From NCBI GenBank assembly GCA_937916485.1, contig CALFSV010000254.1, positions 40,405-104,404 on the forward strand: a DNA stretch of 64,000 nucleotides, in the 5' to 3' direction. Source of the DNA: an uncultured Paracoccaceae bacterium. GTDB taxonomy: Bacteria > Pseudomonadota > Alphaproteobacteria > Rhodobacterales > Rhodobacteraceae. The notes beneath the pieces were generated by a model that saw nothing but the letters and a program-made list of their open reading frames with translations, was not told the origin of the DNA and did no database searches. The position numbers and the translations under genes are program-made. Shown here piece after piece: positions 1 through 7,764 of this stretch (position 1 is its first letter; every line of letters begins with the position of its first letter).

Positions 1-585
1 GACGATGTTGATGACCCAGGACAGCACGAAGATGAGGTCCGCGGCATAGCCCGTGGGCGCCTCTCCGGTCAGAATGAAGATCGGGAAGAATAGCAGTGAC
101 ACAGTGGCGGCCCCCATGCCGATGGCATAGGCCCGGATCATCCAGGCCCGGTGCGCCCGCTGGTCGCCTCGGCGGATGGCGCGAACGGCGATCCACAGCA
201 TGGCGCCGACCGCTATGCCGGTGACCAGCCAGGCACCGTCCAGCACCCAGGTCGAGCTGCCAGGAAACTGCCACAGCAGCCGTAAAGAAGAGACTGACAA
301 GAGCGCGCCCGCCGCGACGAAGACCCGGCCCAGCACCCGGTGCAGGCGGCCGTAGCGCCCCGCCAGCACCCGTCCGAACTGCAACGGACCAAGGATGCCG
401 AAGGTCGCACCTGCAAGCGCATGGGCAAAGTGCCAGACTGGCACGACGGCAAAATAAAGTGCCTCCGCCGGCAGCGTGCCCGCCGGGATCTGCACCAGCC
501 GCACGAGGCTTACGCCAATGGGGATGGCGCTGAAAAACAGCAGGACGGCAGGCACGGCCCATCTGGCCCCGGAACGACGTTCCAT
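1..585 (-). CDS. DUF2306 family membrane protein, C-terminus beyond the window
   Basis: The frame opens at an ATG (585) preceded by an AAGGAATT ribosome site and stays open to base 1, giving 195 residues without a stop, so the end of the gene lies outside. About five hydrophobic segments are visible (near residues 10-35, 45-70, 85-105, 115-135 and 150-175). Two motifs, HRVLGRVF and HRAWMIRAYA, are those of the DUF2306 predicted membrane proteins, whose role is unknown; histidines near membrane faces are compatible with haem or metal binding but this is only a guess. It is followed on the other side by a small Xre regulator gene read in the same direction. Confidence 0.75.
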   Translation of the reverse strand, partial: MERRSGARWAVPAVLLFFSAIPIGVSLVRLVQIPAGTLPAEALYFAVVPVWHFAHALAGATFGILGPLQFGRVLAGRYGRLHRVLGRVFVAAGALLSVSSLRLLWQFPGSSTWVLDGAWLVTGIAVGAMLWIAVRAIRRGDQRAHRAWMIRAYAIGMGAATVSLLFFPIFILTGEAPTGYAADLIFVLSWVINIV

Positions 586-618
586 GGTGAATTCCTTTTG
601 ATCAGAGTGTGTTGCGGG

Positions 619-846
619 TCAATCCTGGGGCGGATCGCCGTAGTGGAAGACCTCTTCAAGTGGCTTGTCGAAGGCCCGCGCGATTTTGAAGGCAAGTTCA
701 AGCGTCGGCGAATATTTGGCGTTTTCAATCGCCACGATGGTCTGGCGGGTGACGCCCACCGCTTCGGCCAGGTCCTTCTGGGTCATCTCGCCTGCGTCAA
801 AGCGCAGACGGCGAATGGTGTTGCTGATGACGGGTCCACGCGCCAT
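619..846 (-). CDS. Small Xre-family helix-turn-helix regulator
   Basis: A 75-residue protein that is almost entirely one HTH_3 domain: the segment MTQKDLAEAVGVTRQTIVAIE (about residues 21-41) is the helix-turn-helix, followed by PTLELAFKIARAFDKPLEEVF, typical of the compact YozG-like regulators. It starts 5 bp after the stop of the membrane-protein gene at 852-1301 and is surely cotranscribed with it. Such regulator/membrane-protein pairs are widespread and usually self-regulated; the palindrome at 1364-1379 upstream of the pair is a natural operator candidate. Ligand and targets are unknown. Confidence 0.85.
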   Translation of the reverse strand: MARGPVISNTIRRLRFDAGEMTQKDLAEAVGVTRQTIVAIENAKYSPTLELAFKIARAFDKPLEEVFHYGDPPQD

Positions 847-851
847 GTCGT

Positions 852-1301
852 CTAGCCCCCGGCCCGGTAGCTCAGAAGTTTCACGATGTCCCCCATGAGG
901 CTTCCGGCTGCGGTCAAGAAATACAGGATCAGAAAGGCGGTCAGCGCGCTAGAGCCCACCGCGAGGGCCACGATCGAGCCGATGAAACCCAGCACCATCA
1001 GCAGGGTGGTGGCGCCGTTGCCCCGCATCTCGAACACCGCGTCGCGCTCGTCCTTGAGGAACGAGGGGTCGTGGTCGCCGGTTGCGATGGCAAAGACGAT
1101 GTTGAAGGCGATAGTCAGCAGGATCGTCAGGACAATCGCTGCCCCGATCACCCAAAGCGTCATCTGCGCCCAGACCTGAAGCGCGTCCGGCCCATTGAAT
1201 GCACCGGCGGCAAACATCTCGCGCAAGCGCCAGATGACATAGCCGTTGACCAGTAGGTTGCACAGCAGGCTGACGAAGGTGTTGCGTTCTTCGGGTGACA
1301 T
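852..1301 (-). CDS. Four-helix membrane protein paired with Xre regulator
   Basis: A 149-residue integral membrane protein with hydrophobic stretches near residues 10-25, 45-75, 98-115 and 120-135. Between the second and third is a charged loop with DERDAVFEMRGN, resembling the DERD-type loop of DUF2178-like membrane proteins that are partnered with small Xre regulators. The start at 1301 has a strong GGAGGGAT ribosome site. It is the first gene of the two-gene unit with the regulator downstream. The biochemical role is not known; a membrane sensor or a target of the regulator are both possible. Confidence 0.7.
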   Translation of the reverse strand: MSPEERNTFVSLLCNLLVNGYVIWRLREMFAAGAFNGPDALQVWAQMTLWVIGAAIVLTILLTIAFNIVFAIATGDHDPSFLKDERDAVFEMRGNGATTLLMVLGFIGSIVALAVGSSALTAFLILYFLTAAGSLMGDIVKLLSYRAGG

Positions 1302-1363
1302 GGGATCCCTCCGACTCGGATGACTGTTTCGTTGGACTCTGAGTATTCTTTGCCAGACATAAA

Positions 1364-1379
1364 GTCAAATATATTTGAC
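1364..1379. promoter_or_regulatory. Perfect 16-bp palindrome, candidate operator of the Xre regulator
   Basis: GTCAAATATATTTGAC reads identically on both strands. It lies 62 bp upstream of the membrane-protein/Xre pair and 98 bp upstream of the divergent ThuA-like gene, in a locally AT-rich patch. The position and symmetry fit a dimeric Xre repressor; the assignment to the neighbouring regulator is inference. Confidence 0.55.
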
Positions 1380-1477
1380 ACATGGTAAGGTAAACCAGAC
1401 TTATGTATGCGCGTGACCTGTCTCTTGACCTGCCGGCCGCCCTGGTTCAGCCTGCGCCCGAACAAGGGGGGACAAGC

Positions 1478-2191
1478 ATGGCAAAAGCGTTGATTACCTG
1501 GGGTGGCTGGCCCGGACACGAGCCGGACAAGGTCGCGGCGATCTTTCAGGACATGCTGGTCGGGGCCGGGGCCTCGGTCACGCTGACCGACAGCCTTGCC
1601 TGCTTTGACGAGGCCGAGGAATTGCGCGGCTACGACCTGATCGTCCCGGTCTGGACGATGAGCGAGCTTAGCAAAGAGGCCGCCACCAATGTCTCCGAGG
1701 CGGTTGCGCGGGGGACGGGCCTTGCCGGTTGTCACGGCGGCATGTGCGATGCCTTCCGGGCCAACACGCTTTGGCAGTTCATGACGGGGGCCAACTGGGT
1801 CGCGCATCCGGGGGGAGACGGGGTCGACTACCGCGTCACCATCACCCGCCCCGACCATCCGCTGGTCGCAGGGATCGACGATTTCGACGTCTCGTCCGAG
1901 CAGTATTACCTGCATGTCGACCCGGTCAACGATGTGCTGGCGACAACCGCCCTGCCAACCGTGCCCTGGTATCACAGTGCCAATGGGCCGGTGCAGATGC
2001 CAGTGGTCTGGACCCGCGCCTGGGGGCATGGCCGCGTCTACTACAACGCGCTGGGCCATAAGGCCAACGTCATCGCGGACGGCCCCGCCCACGAGATGCT
2101 GCGCCGGGGCCTGCTTTGGGCGCTTGAGGGCAAGGCGCTGGCGGCGGGCAAGGGCGTTGACATGTTCGAGAGCACGGGCAGTCACTTCTGA
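1478..2191 (+). CDS. ThuA-like glutamine amidotransferase-fold protein
   Basis: The 237-residue protein matches the ThuA (trehalose-utilisation) family: an N-terminal ALITWGGWPGHEP strand-loop, YDLIVPVWTM, the GLAGCHGGMCDAF segment and FMTGANWVAHPGG, ending with a histidine-rich GRVYYNALGH motif. ThuA proteins have a class I amidotransferase fold without the usual triad and are linked to sugar or sugar-derivative metabolism; the exact substrate here cannot be told. I chose the ATG at 1478 because it has an AAGGGGGG ribosome site and gives the family start; an in-frame ATG at 1403 would add 25 unconserved residues. Confidence 0.85.
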   Translation: MAKALITWGGWPGHEPDKVAAIFQDMLVGAGASVTLTDSLACFDEAEELRGYDLIVPVWTMSELSKEAATNVSEAVARGTGLAGCHGGMCDAFRANTLWQFMTGANWVAHPGGDGVDYRVTITRPDHPLVAGIDDFDVSSEQYYLHVDPVNDVLATTALPTVPWYHSANGPVQMPVVWTRAWGHGRVYYNALGHKANVIADGPAHEMLRRGLLWALEGKALAAGKGVDMFESTGSHF

Positions 2192-2263
2192 CGGTGCTGG
2201 CAGGCCGGGGGCCAAATCGGTATACCCGGCCCAACAGCACAAAGCAGAGCAGGTACCCGCCCT

Positions 2264-3553
2264 ATGGTCAGCCGAACCACGCCGCCCTTCGCCGCCTTTG
2301 AATGGATGATCGCGTGGCGCTACATCCGGGCGAAACGGGCCGAAGGCGGTGTCAGCGTCATGACCTGGATCAGCCTGATCGGGATTACCCTGGCCGTCTT
2401 TGCCCTCATTGCCACCCTTGCCGTGCGGTCCGGGTTCCGGGCCGAGTTCGTGGACACGATCCTGGGCGCCAATGCCCATGCCACCGTCTACCAAAGCCTG
2501 ACCGTCAACGAATTCGGCCAGACCAGCCGAACCATTTCAGACTACGAGGGCATGGCCGCGCGTCTTGCCGCCGTTCCCGGCGTCGTCCGGGCGGCCCCGC
2601 TTGTGCGCGGGCAGGTCATGGCGAATTTCCAGAACGCCAATACCGGTGTGCAGGTCTTTGGGATCGAGGCTGCGGACTTTGCCCAGATCCCCCGCATCCT
2701 GAACCCGGAAACCTCGATGGGGGACATCGCCCGGTTTGACGACGGTGTCGCCATCGGGTCGGGCGTGGCGCGTGATCTGGGCCTTGGGGTCGGCGGACGG
2801 CTGCGCCTGATCTCGCCCAACGGGGCGCGGACGCCGATGGGCACCAGTCCCCGCGTGGGCGTCTACGAGGTCACTTACGTCTTTTCCGCCGGGCGCTACG
2901 ACATCGATTCAACCCGCATCTATATGCCGCTGGCCGAGGCGCAGTCCTTCTTCAACCGGGACGGCGTTGTCGATCAGGTCGAAGTGATCGTCGCGGACCC
3001 CGATGCCATCGACAGCATCGTTCCGGCCCTTGTGACAGCGGGGGGCGACAGGGCGCTGGTCTTTACCTGGCGGGATACGGCGGGCGCCTTTCTGCGGGCG
3101 CTGACCATCGAGGACAACGTGATGTTCGTCATCTTGTCGATCCTGGTGCTGATCGCCTCGCTCAACATCGTTTCGGGGCTCATCATGCTGGTCAAGAACA
3201 AGGGCCGCGATATCGGGATTTTGCGCACCATGGGGCTGACCGAAGGGTCGATCCTGCGGATATTCTTCATCTGCGGGGCGGGGATCGGGACGATTGCCAC
3301 GGTGTTTGGCGTCATTCTGGGCTGTGCCTTTGCGATCTGGATCGACCCGATCTTTTCGTTTGTGAACTATGTGGCGGGGGGCGGCGTCTGGGACCCCTCG
3401 ATCCGGGGCATCTACAACCTGCCGGCCAAGCTGGAGTGGCCCGACGTCCTTTCGGCGGTGTCCCTGTCGCTGGGGCTCAGCTGGATCGTCACGATCTTTC
3501 CGGCCCGCCGTGCGGCCCGCATGAACCCGGTGGAGGCCCTTCGTTATGAGTGA
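2264..3553 (+). CDS. lolC: Lipoprotein-releasing ABC transporter permease LolC/LolE
   Basis: The 429-residue inner-membrane protein has the MacB/LolCE layout: N-terminal helix after [14 protein letters not shown] (with [15 protein letters not shown]), a large periplasmic domain from about residue 50 to 280, then three helices (about 285-310, 330-360, 390-415) with the FtsX-type [26 protein letters not shown] cytoplasmic coupling region. The C-terminus [16 protein letters not shown] is the family signature. Together with LolD it extracts outer-membrane lipoproteins and hands them to LolA. In alphaproteobacteria a single permease commonly forms the dimer. It overlaps lolD by 8 bp, so the two are translationally linked. 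Confidence 0.95.
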   Translation: MVSRTTPPFAAFEWMIAWRYIRAKRAEGGVSVMTWISLIGITLAVFALIATLAVRSGFRAEFVDTILGANAHATVYQSLTVNEFGQTSRTISDYEGMAARLAAVPGVVRAAPLVRGQVMANFQNANTGVQVFGIEAADFAQIPRILNPETSMGDIARFDDGVAIGSGVARDLGLGVGGRLRLISPNGARTPMGTSPRVGVYEVTYVFSAGRYDIDSTRIYMPLAEAQSFFNRDGVVDQVEVIVADPDAIDSIVPALVTAGGDRALVFTWRDTAGAFLRALTIEDNVMFVILSILVLIASLNIVSGLIMLVKNKGRDIGILRTMGLTEGSILRIFFICGAGIGTIATVFGVILGCAFAIWIDPIFSFVNYVAGGGVWDPSIRGIYNLPAKLEWPDVLSAVSLSLGLSWIVTIFPARRAARMNPVEALRYE

Positions 3554-4229
3554 TCCGGTGCTTGAGCTGACGGACATCACCAAGGTCTACAAGCAGGGCA
3601 AACCGGGCGAGGTTGCCGTGTTGCAGGGGGCTGCCCTTTCCGTGGCCCCGGGCGAGGTGGTTGCACTTGTCGCCCCCTCGGGCGCGGGCAAATCGACCTT
3701 GCTGCATATCGCTGGCCTGCTCGACACGCCCGACGGGGGCGGCGTGCGGATCGGCGGGGCGGACATGACCCGCCTGTCCGATCGGCGGCGGACGGCGGTG
3801 CGTCGGTCAGATGTCGGGTTCATCTACCAGTTCCACCACCTCCTGCCCGAGTTCACGGCGCTTGAGAACATCACCCTGCCGCAACGCGCCAATGGCACCT
3901 CGACGGCCGAGGCCGAGGCGCGGGCGATGACGCTGCTTGAACAGGTGGGCATCGGTGCAAGGGCCGATCACCGGCCTGCGGCCCTGTCCGGTGGTGAACA
4001 GCAGCGTGTTGCCTTTTGCAGGGCATTGGCCAATGCCCCCCGCCTGCTTTTGGCGGACGAACCCACCGGGAACCTTGATCCCGAAACCTCGGACCGGGTG
4101 TTCGCGGCGCTGATGGATCTGGTTCGGGGCACTGGCCTGTCAGCTGTGATTGCCACCCATAACATGGAACTGGCTGCCCGGATGGACCGCATCGTCCGGT
4201 TGGACAAAGGAAAGGTAGTGCCTGCATGA
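3546..4229 (+). CDS. lolD: Lipoprotein-releasing ABC transporter ATP-binding protein LolD
   Basis: A 227-residue ABC ATPase of usual LolD length. Walker A is APSGAGKST (residues 43-51), where the first glycine of the usual GPSGSGKST is alanine; the Q-loop region is [18 protein letters not shown], the signature LSGGEQQR is at 147-154 and Walker [13 protein letters not shown] follows at 167. It powers the LolC/E permease encoded just upstream (8-bp overlap) to release lipoproteins from the inner membrane. The next gene starts inside its stop region (ATGA), although that dehydrogenase is metabolically unrelated. Confidence 0.96.
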   Translation: MSDPVLELTDITKVYKQGKPGEVAVLQGAALSVAPGEVVALVAPSGAGKSTLLHIAGLLDTPDGGGVRIGGADMTRLSDRRRTAVRRSDVGFIYQFHHLLPEFTALENITLPQRANGTSTAEAEARAMTLLEQVGIGARADHRPAALSGGEQQRVAFCRALANAPRLLLADEPTGNLDPETSDRVFAALMDLVRGTGLSAVIATHNMELAARMDRIVRLDKGKVVPA

Positions 4230-5203
4230 AAGTCTCGGTCCCCGAAATCGAAGCCCGCTCAAAGGCGGCCCTTATCGCCCATGGGGCAGGGGACTGGCAG
4301 GCCAGCGAGGTCGCCCGCGCCGTCGCGCGTGCTGAGGCGACAGGGAACGTGATCTGCGGGCTTTACTATCTGGAAAGCTATTGCCTGCAACTGACCTCCG
4401 GCCGGGTGAAGGGTAAGGTTGAGCCGCAGGTGACAACACCCCGTCCCGGCTCTGTCCTGTCAGACGCCTGCTTTGGCTTTGCTCAGCCCGCCTTTTCGCG
4501 CGCCCTGCCGCAAGCGGTTGCCGCGGCGCGGACCAACGGTGTCGCAATGCTGGCGGTGGCCCATGCCCATACCTGTACCTCGCTGGGATACTTTACCGAA
4601 CAGATCGCGGCCGAAGGGCTGATCGGGATCGGGTTCACCAATGCCAGCGCGGTGGTTGCCCCGCCGGGCGGCAATGCACCGGTTCTGGGCACGAACCCAA
4701 TGGCGGTGACGGTGCCCGGTCCTAAGGCACCGGTCCTGCACTTTGACTTTTCCACCTCTGCCGTGGCGCTGGGCAAGATCACCATGGCCAAGGCGGCAGG
4801 CGAGGCGATCCCGCTCGGCTGGGCGGTGGATGCACAAGGGCAGCCCACGACCGATCCGGCCGAAGCGCTTAAGGGCGCGCTGGTCAGTGCGGGCGGCTAC
4901 AAGGGCTGGGGCCTTGGCCTGTTGGTCGAGGTTCTGGCGGCCTGCATGACGGGCAGCGTCAATTCGGTGGATGTAAAGGGGCTCAAGCTGCCCGACGGCC
5001 CGCCGCATGACCTTGGGCAGTTCTACCTGCTTCTGGATCCCGGTGCCTATGGCGACCATTTCGCGGAGCGGTTCGCAAGGCTTGCCGGCGTGGTGGCAGA
5101 GCAGGAGGGCGGCCGCATTCCGGGTGCCGCCCGCCGGGTCATGACGCAGGTCGAGGTCCCCGACGCCCTCTGGGCGTTGACCGAGCGGCTTGCTGCCCCC
5201 TGA
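4226..5203 (+). CDS. Ldh_2 family NAD(P)-dependent oxidoreductase
   Basis: A 325-residue member of the malate/L-lactate/ureidoglycolate dehydrogenase (YlbC/Ldh_2) family, a fold unrelated to classical Rossmann dehydrogenases. Seen are [20 protein letters not shown] at the N-terminus, the catalytic-histidine segment [14 protein letters not shown] (near residue 112), [25 protein letters not shown] and [15 protein letters not shown]. Family members reduce 2-oxo acids, cyclic imino acids (piperideine/pyrroline carboxylate) or oxidise (R)-sulfolactate; the sequence alone does not decide between them. The start overlaps the lolD stop by 4 bp, so it is probably the third gene of the lol operon. Confidence 0.85.
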   Translation: MKVSVPEIEARSKAALIAHGAGDWQASEVARAVARAEATGNVICGLYYLESYCLQLTSGRVKGKVEPQVTTPRPGSVLSDACFGFAQPAFSRALPQAVAAARTNGVAMLAVAHAHTCTSLGYFTEQIAAEGLIGIGFTNASAVVAPPGGNAPVLGTNPMAVTVPGPKAPVLHFDFSTSAVALGKITMAKAAGEAIPLGWAVDAQGQPTTDPAEALKGALVSAGGYKGWGLGLLVEVLAACMTGSVNSVDVKGLKLPDGPPHDLGQFYLLLDPGAYGDHFAERFARLAGVVAEQEGGRIPGAARRVMTQVEVPDALWALTERLAAP

Positions 5204-5293
5204 CATTGCCGTGACCAACGCAGGCGTGTGTTGCGGGGTTTGAGAAAGGGGCTAGACCTGAGCCGGTCATCCTGTCGGAGCGATTTCTTGATC

Positions 5294-5929
5294 ATGCGTA
5301 TCCTCCCCGCCCTCGCCTTTGCCCTTCTGGCGCCTGCCGCCTCTGCTGGTCCCGTGCCCTTCGACAGCGGCTGGGCCGAGCAGCGGTTGCGGCTTTTCTC
5401 GTCAAACGATTATGCGTTTGGAACCAAACTTGGGATCGTGTCGGACGGGGCGGTCTCCCTTGCCTGGACGCGGGTGCCGACGTCGGACTGGGGCGCGACC
5501 GGAGCGTCCTGGAGTTGGCAAGTAGACCAGTCGGTCCCGGTCACGGACCTGAGGCTCAAGGGCGGGGACGATCGGAACATCTCGATCTATTTCGTGTTCT
5601 TGCCGCAGGATGAGGCCGATGCGCTGGCCGGGGCCAACATTCGCAGGCTGATGGGCAATGGGTCGGTTCGAATATTGCAATACGCCTGGGGCGGAAACCA
5701 CGGACGGGGCGAGATCCTGGCCTCTCCCTATGCACCGGGGCAGGGGGTGACAGTGGCGCTGCGCCAGGCCGGGACGGGCGCGTTTGAGGAGCGGGTTGAT
5801 CTGGCCGCGGACTTTCGGGCGGCCTTCGGCACTGAAACCGGGGCGCTGGTTGGCCTCGCTGTCTCGGCTGACAGCGATGATACCGACAGCATCATCCGGG
5901 CCTCGGTCATGAGCATGGTTCTGCGCTAA
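5294..5929 (+). CDS. Periplasmic DUF3047 protein
   Basis: A 211-residue exported protein: a short signal peptide (MRILPALAFALLAPAASAGP, cleavage near residue 18) followed by the DUF3047 domain with SWSWQVDQSVPVTDLRLKGG, DDRNISIYFVFLP and YAWGGNHGRGEI. DUF3047 proteins have no established function and are expected to adopt a beta-rich fold in the periplasm. I chose the ATG at 5294, since the longer reading from 5228 would place 22 polar residues before the signal peptide. It lies in a same-strand run before the cytochrome gene but with its own spacing. Confidence 0.78.
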   Translation: MRILPALAFALLAPAASAGPVPFDSGWAEQRLRLFSSNDYAFGTKLGIVSDGAVSLAWTRVPTSDWGATGASWSWQVDQSVPVTDLRLKGGDDRNISIYFVFLPQDEADALAGANIRRLMGNGSVRILQYAWGGNHGRGEILASPYAPGQGVTVALRQAGTGAFEERVDLAADFRAAFGTETGALVGLAVSADSDDTDSIIRASVMSMVLR

Positions 5930-5937
5930 GCTCCCGC

Positions 5938-5951
5938 TTGATGCAGATCAG
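5938..5951. promoter_or_regulatory. FNR/FnrL-type box upstream of cytochrome c lipoprotein gene
   Basis: TTGATgcagATCAG matches nine of the ten conserved bases of the FNR consensus TTGAT-N4-ATCAA. The centre is about 62 bp upstream of the start at 6007, practically the same distance as the perfect box of the second cytochrome gene (7152-7165). The FnrL/Nnr consensus is established for Rhodobacter; control of this gene is inferred. Confidence 0.55.
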
Positions 5952-6006
5952 GGTGGTTCTTCCGGCTCTGGCCCAGCATAGTGGTGGCAAAGGCAAGGAG
6001 ACGATC

Positions 6007-6420
6007 ATGCGGATCTTGGGCGCGGCGATGGCGACGGCGATTGCGACGGTGGCATTGGCAGGACTGGCAGGCTGTGTGGCAGAGCCCGATGCCTCGGGCG
6101 CCACGATCTATGCCGACAACTGTGCCGCCTGTCATGGTGTGGGGGGCATGGGGGACGGGCCGATGGCCGCCTCTCTGAGTGTCAGCCCGCCAGACCTGAC
6201 CGGGCTTAGCGCGCGCAATGACGGCACCTTTCCCCGGACCTATGTCATGAGCACCATCGACGGCTATACGAGGGGCATCCACTTTGCCCCCGACATGCCC
6301 GAGTTCGGGGCCGGAGATCTGGGGGAGGTCGTCGTGGTTGAAAACCCTGACGGCACAGGCACCCCGATCCCGGTCGAGCTGATCGCGCTGGCCGACTACC
6401 TCGAGACGCTTCAGCGCTAG
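6007..6420 (+). CDS. c-type cytochrome, lipid-anchored
   Basis: A 137-residue monohaem cytochrome with a lipoprotein signal peptide: the lipobox is LAGC with cysteine 23, so it should be anchored to a membrane on the periplasmic side. The haem site is CAACH at residues 39-43 and the distal methionine ligand probably lies in DMPEFG. The stretch PPDLTGLSARNDGTFP is nearly identical to that of the paralogue at 7220. The ATG at 6007 has an AAGGAGA site. An FNR-type box upstream suggests low-oxygen expression. The electron donor and acceptor are unknown. Its stop codon overlaps that of the convergent gene within CTAG. Confidence 0.88.
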   Translation: MRILGAAMATAIATVALAGLAGCVAEPDASGATIYADNCAACHGVGGMGDGPMAASLSVSPPDLTGLSARNDGTFPRTYVMSTIDGYTRGIHFAPDMPEFGAGDLGEVVVVENPDGTGTPIPVELIALADYLETLQR

Positions 6421-7103
6421 GCGGGACCGTCGCAGATCCCCTCGATCTCAACCCCGCGCCACGGCAGATAGATCTCGGCCGCCAAAGGCGCCTCAAGGGG
6501 GGGCAGGTCAAAGACTTCTGCCAGCATGTCATGCAGGCGGCGGGTCCGGTCGGCATTGGGGGCCAGCGCCTTGCAGCAGACATATTCTTCCATGATCGCG
6601 CCCTGCTGCTCGTAGGCAAAGGATTGGAAGGGGGCGGTTGTCTCGGGGTCGAACAGGTAGGGGTCGCGGCCGCCAAAATGCTCGAACGCGGCCTTCAGGG
6701 GGTGATACTGCGTCTGATCGCGGTTCTGCCATTGCCAGACATGGACCATCTCATGGGCCAGCAACATCGCGTCGGGCAGATAGACCTTAGCGGGATACTG
6801 GGACATCAGGTCGTCGAGATAGACCTCTGGCCGCAGGTAGATGTCGTTGAAGATGACCATCGCCTGCGTGCCCACCCTTATCGTATCACCGCTGGGCGGG
6901 GGATAGATGCGCTGCTGACAGGTCAGCCGGGGCGGGGCAGGGATCGTGCGTGGGGCCGCCGTCGCCAGCCCGTCACTCAGCCGCGCGGCCGAGATATGAG
7001 GGCCGTCCCCCTGCAGGGCGGCGGTAAAGGCCATTTCACCCGGCGTCAGGGGGCGACCGCAGGCGGCAAGGGCAAGAAGGCTAAGAAGGAACAGACCACG
7101 CAT
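6417..7103 (-). CDS. Lipoprotein with HEXXH zinc-peptidase-like motif
   Basis: A 228-residue lipoprotein: signal peptide with lipobox LAAC (cysteine 15), then a domain with LPDAMLLAHEMVHVWQWQNRDQ, in which HEMVH is an HEXXH zinc-binding motif of the kind used by metallopeptidases. A second conserved patch is FQSFAYEQQGAIMEEYVC, whose glutamates could supply the third ligand. It resembles the family of small roseobacter lipoproteins with peptidase-like cores, but activity is unproven. It is read convergently to the cytochrome gene, with the two stops overlapping in CTAG, and divergently from the second cytochrome gene, whose FNR box lies in the shared intergenic region. Confidence 0.68.
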   Translation of the reverse strand: MRGLFLLSLLALAACGRPLTPGEMAFTAALQGDGPHISAARLSDGLATAAPRTIPAPPRLTCQQRIYPPPSGDTIRVGTQAMVIFNDIYLRPEVYLDDLMSQYPAKVYLPDAMLLAHEMVHVWQWQNRDQTQYHPLKAAFEHFGGRDPYLFDPETTAPFQSFAYEQQGAIMEEYVCCKALAPNADRTRRLHDMLAEVFDLPPLEAPLAAEIYLPWRGVEIEGICDGPA

Positions 7104-7151
7104 GGTCTCAGGATAGGCAGAGCGGGGGGGCAAGACCATAACCCATTGGCA

Positions 7152-7165
7152 TTGATCCCGATCAA
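7152..7165. promoter_or_regulatory. Perfect FNR/FnrL-type box
   Basis: TTGATcccgATCAA is a perfect FNR-family recognition sequence. Its centre lies about 61 bp upstream of the cytochrome gene at 7220 and about 55 bp upstream of the divergent lipoprotein start at 7103, so it could act on either or both. It matches in spacing the near-perfect box before the first cytochrome gene. Confidence 0.68.
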
Positions 7166-7219
7166 GGTGGAGTGATCGTTTGGCGTGCATCGTGGTCCTA
7201 TCCCAAAGGAGGACCCCCG

Positions 7220-7621
7220 ATGCGCCATCTCAGCCTCGCCCTTGCCACTGCTGTCAGCTGTCTGGCCAGCCCCCTGATCGCTCAGGACACCGACGCCGGT
7301 GCCGCCCTTTACACCCGCTATTGCGCGACCTGCCACGGTGTGACGGCAGAAGGCGATGGGCCAATGTCACCAAGCCTCGTCATCCAGCCACCTGACCTGA
7401 CCGGACTAAGTGCCCGGAACAACGGGGTCTTTCCGGTGGTCCGGGTGGTGATGCGGATCGACGGGCGCGAGCCGCTGGTCAGCCACGGATCGCCCATGCC
7501 GGTCTACGGCGACTTTTTCGAGGGCGACGATGCGGCGGTCAAGGCCGAGACGGGTCAGCCAATCCTGACCAGCCAGGCGGTGGTGGACCTGATGGCGTAT
7601 CTGGAGGGGGTTCAGAAGTAG
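7220..7621 (+). CDS. Periplasmic c-type cytochrome
   Basis: A 133-residue monohaem cytochrome c with a cleavable signal peptide (cleavage near SPLIAQ, residues 18-22), haem motif CATCH at 35-39 and a probable methionine ligand in SPMPVYG. It is a paralogue of the lipid-anchored cytochrome at 6007, sharing GDGPM, PPDLTGLSARN and a following FP. Here the first residue of the mature part is not cysteine, so it should be soluble in the periplasm. The ATG at 7220 has a full AAAGGAGG ribosome site, predicting strong translation. The perfect FNR box upstream points to oxygen-dependent control. Confidence 0.88.
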   Translation: MRHLSLALATAVSCLASPLIAQDTDAGAALYTRYCATCHGVTAEGDGPMSPSLVIQPPDLTGLSARNNGVFPVVRVVMRIDGREPLVSHGSPMPVYGDFFEGDDAAVKAETGQPILTSQAVVDLMAYLEGVQK

Positions 7622-7764
7622 GGGGAGGGGCGTCCTAGTCGGCACTGTATCCTCAGGCCCCAGAAGGGAGGGAGGCGCGCCGGGTTCATTGCCAACTGCA
7701 CCATTTGCTTGACGTCGAGGGAAATGCGTGGACTGCCTTTTTTGACAGCGGACCTAGCAAGAAC

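Noticed and set aside
4226..5203. Naming the Ldh_2 gene as sulfolactate dehydrogenase comC
   Set aside because: No coenzyme M or sulfolactate genes nearby and the family has several substrates, so only the family is stated.
7705..7764. TTG start for the BRCT protein
   Set aside because: Not excluded, but ATG 7765 is preferred as conventional and neither has a strong ribosome site.
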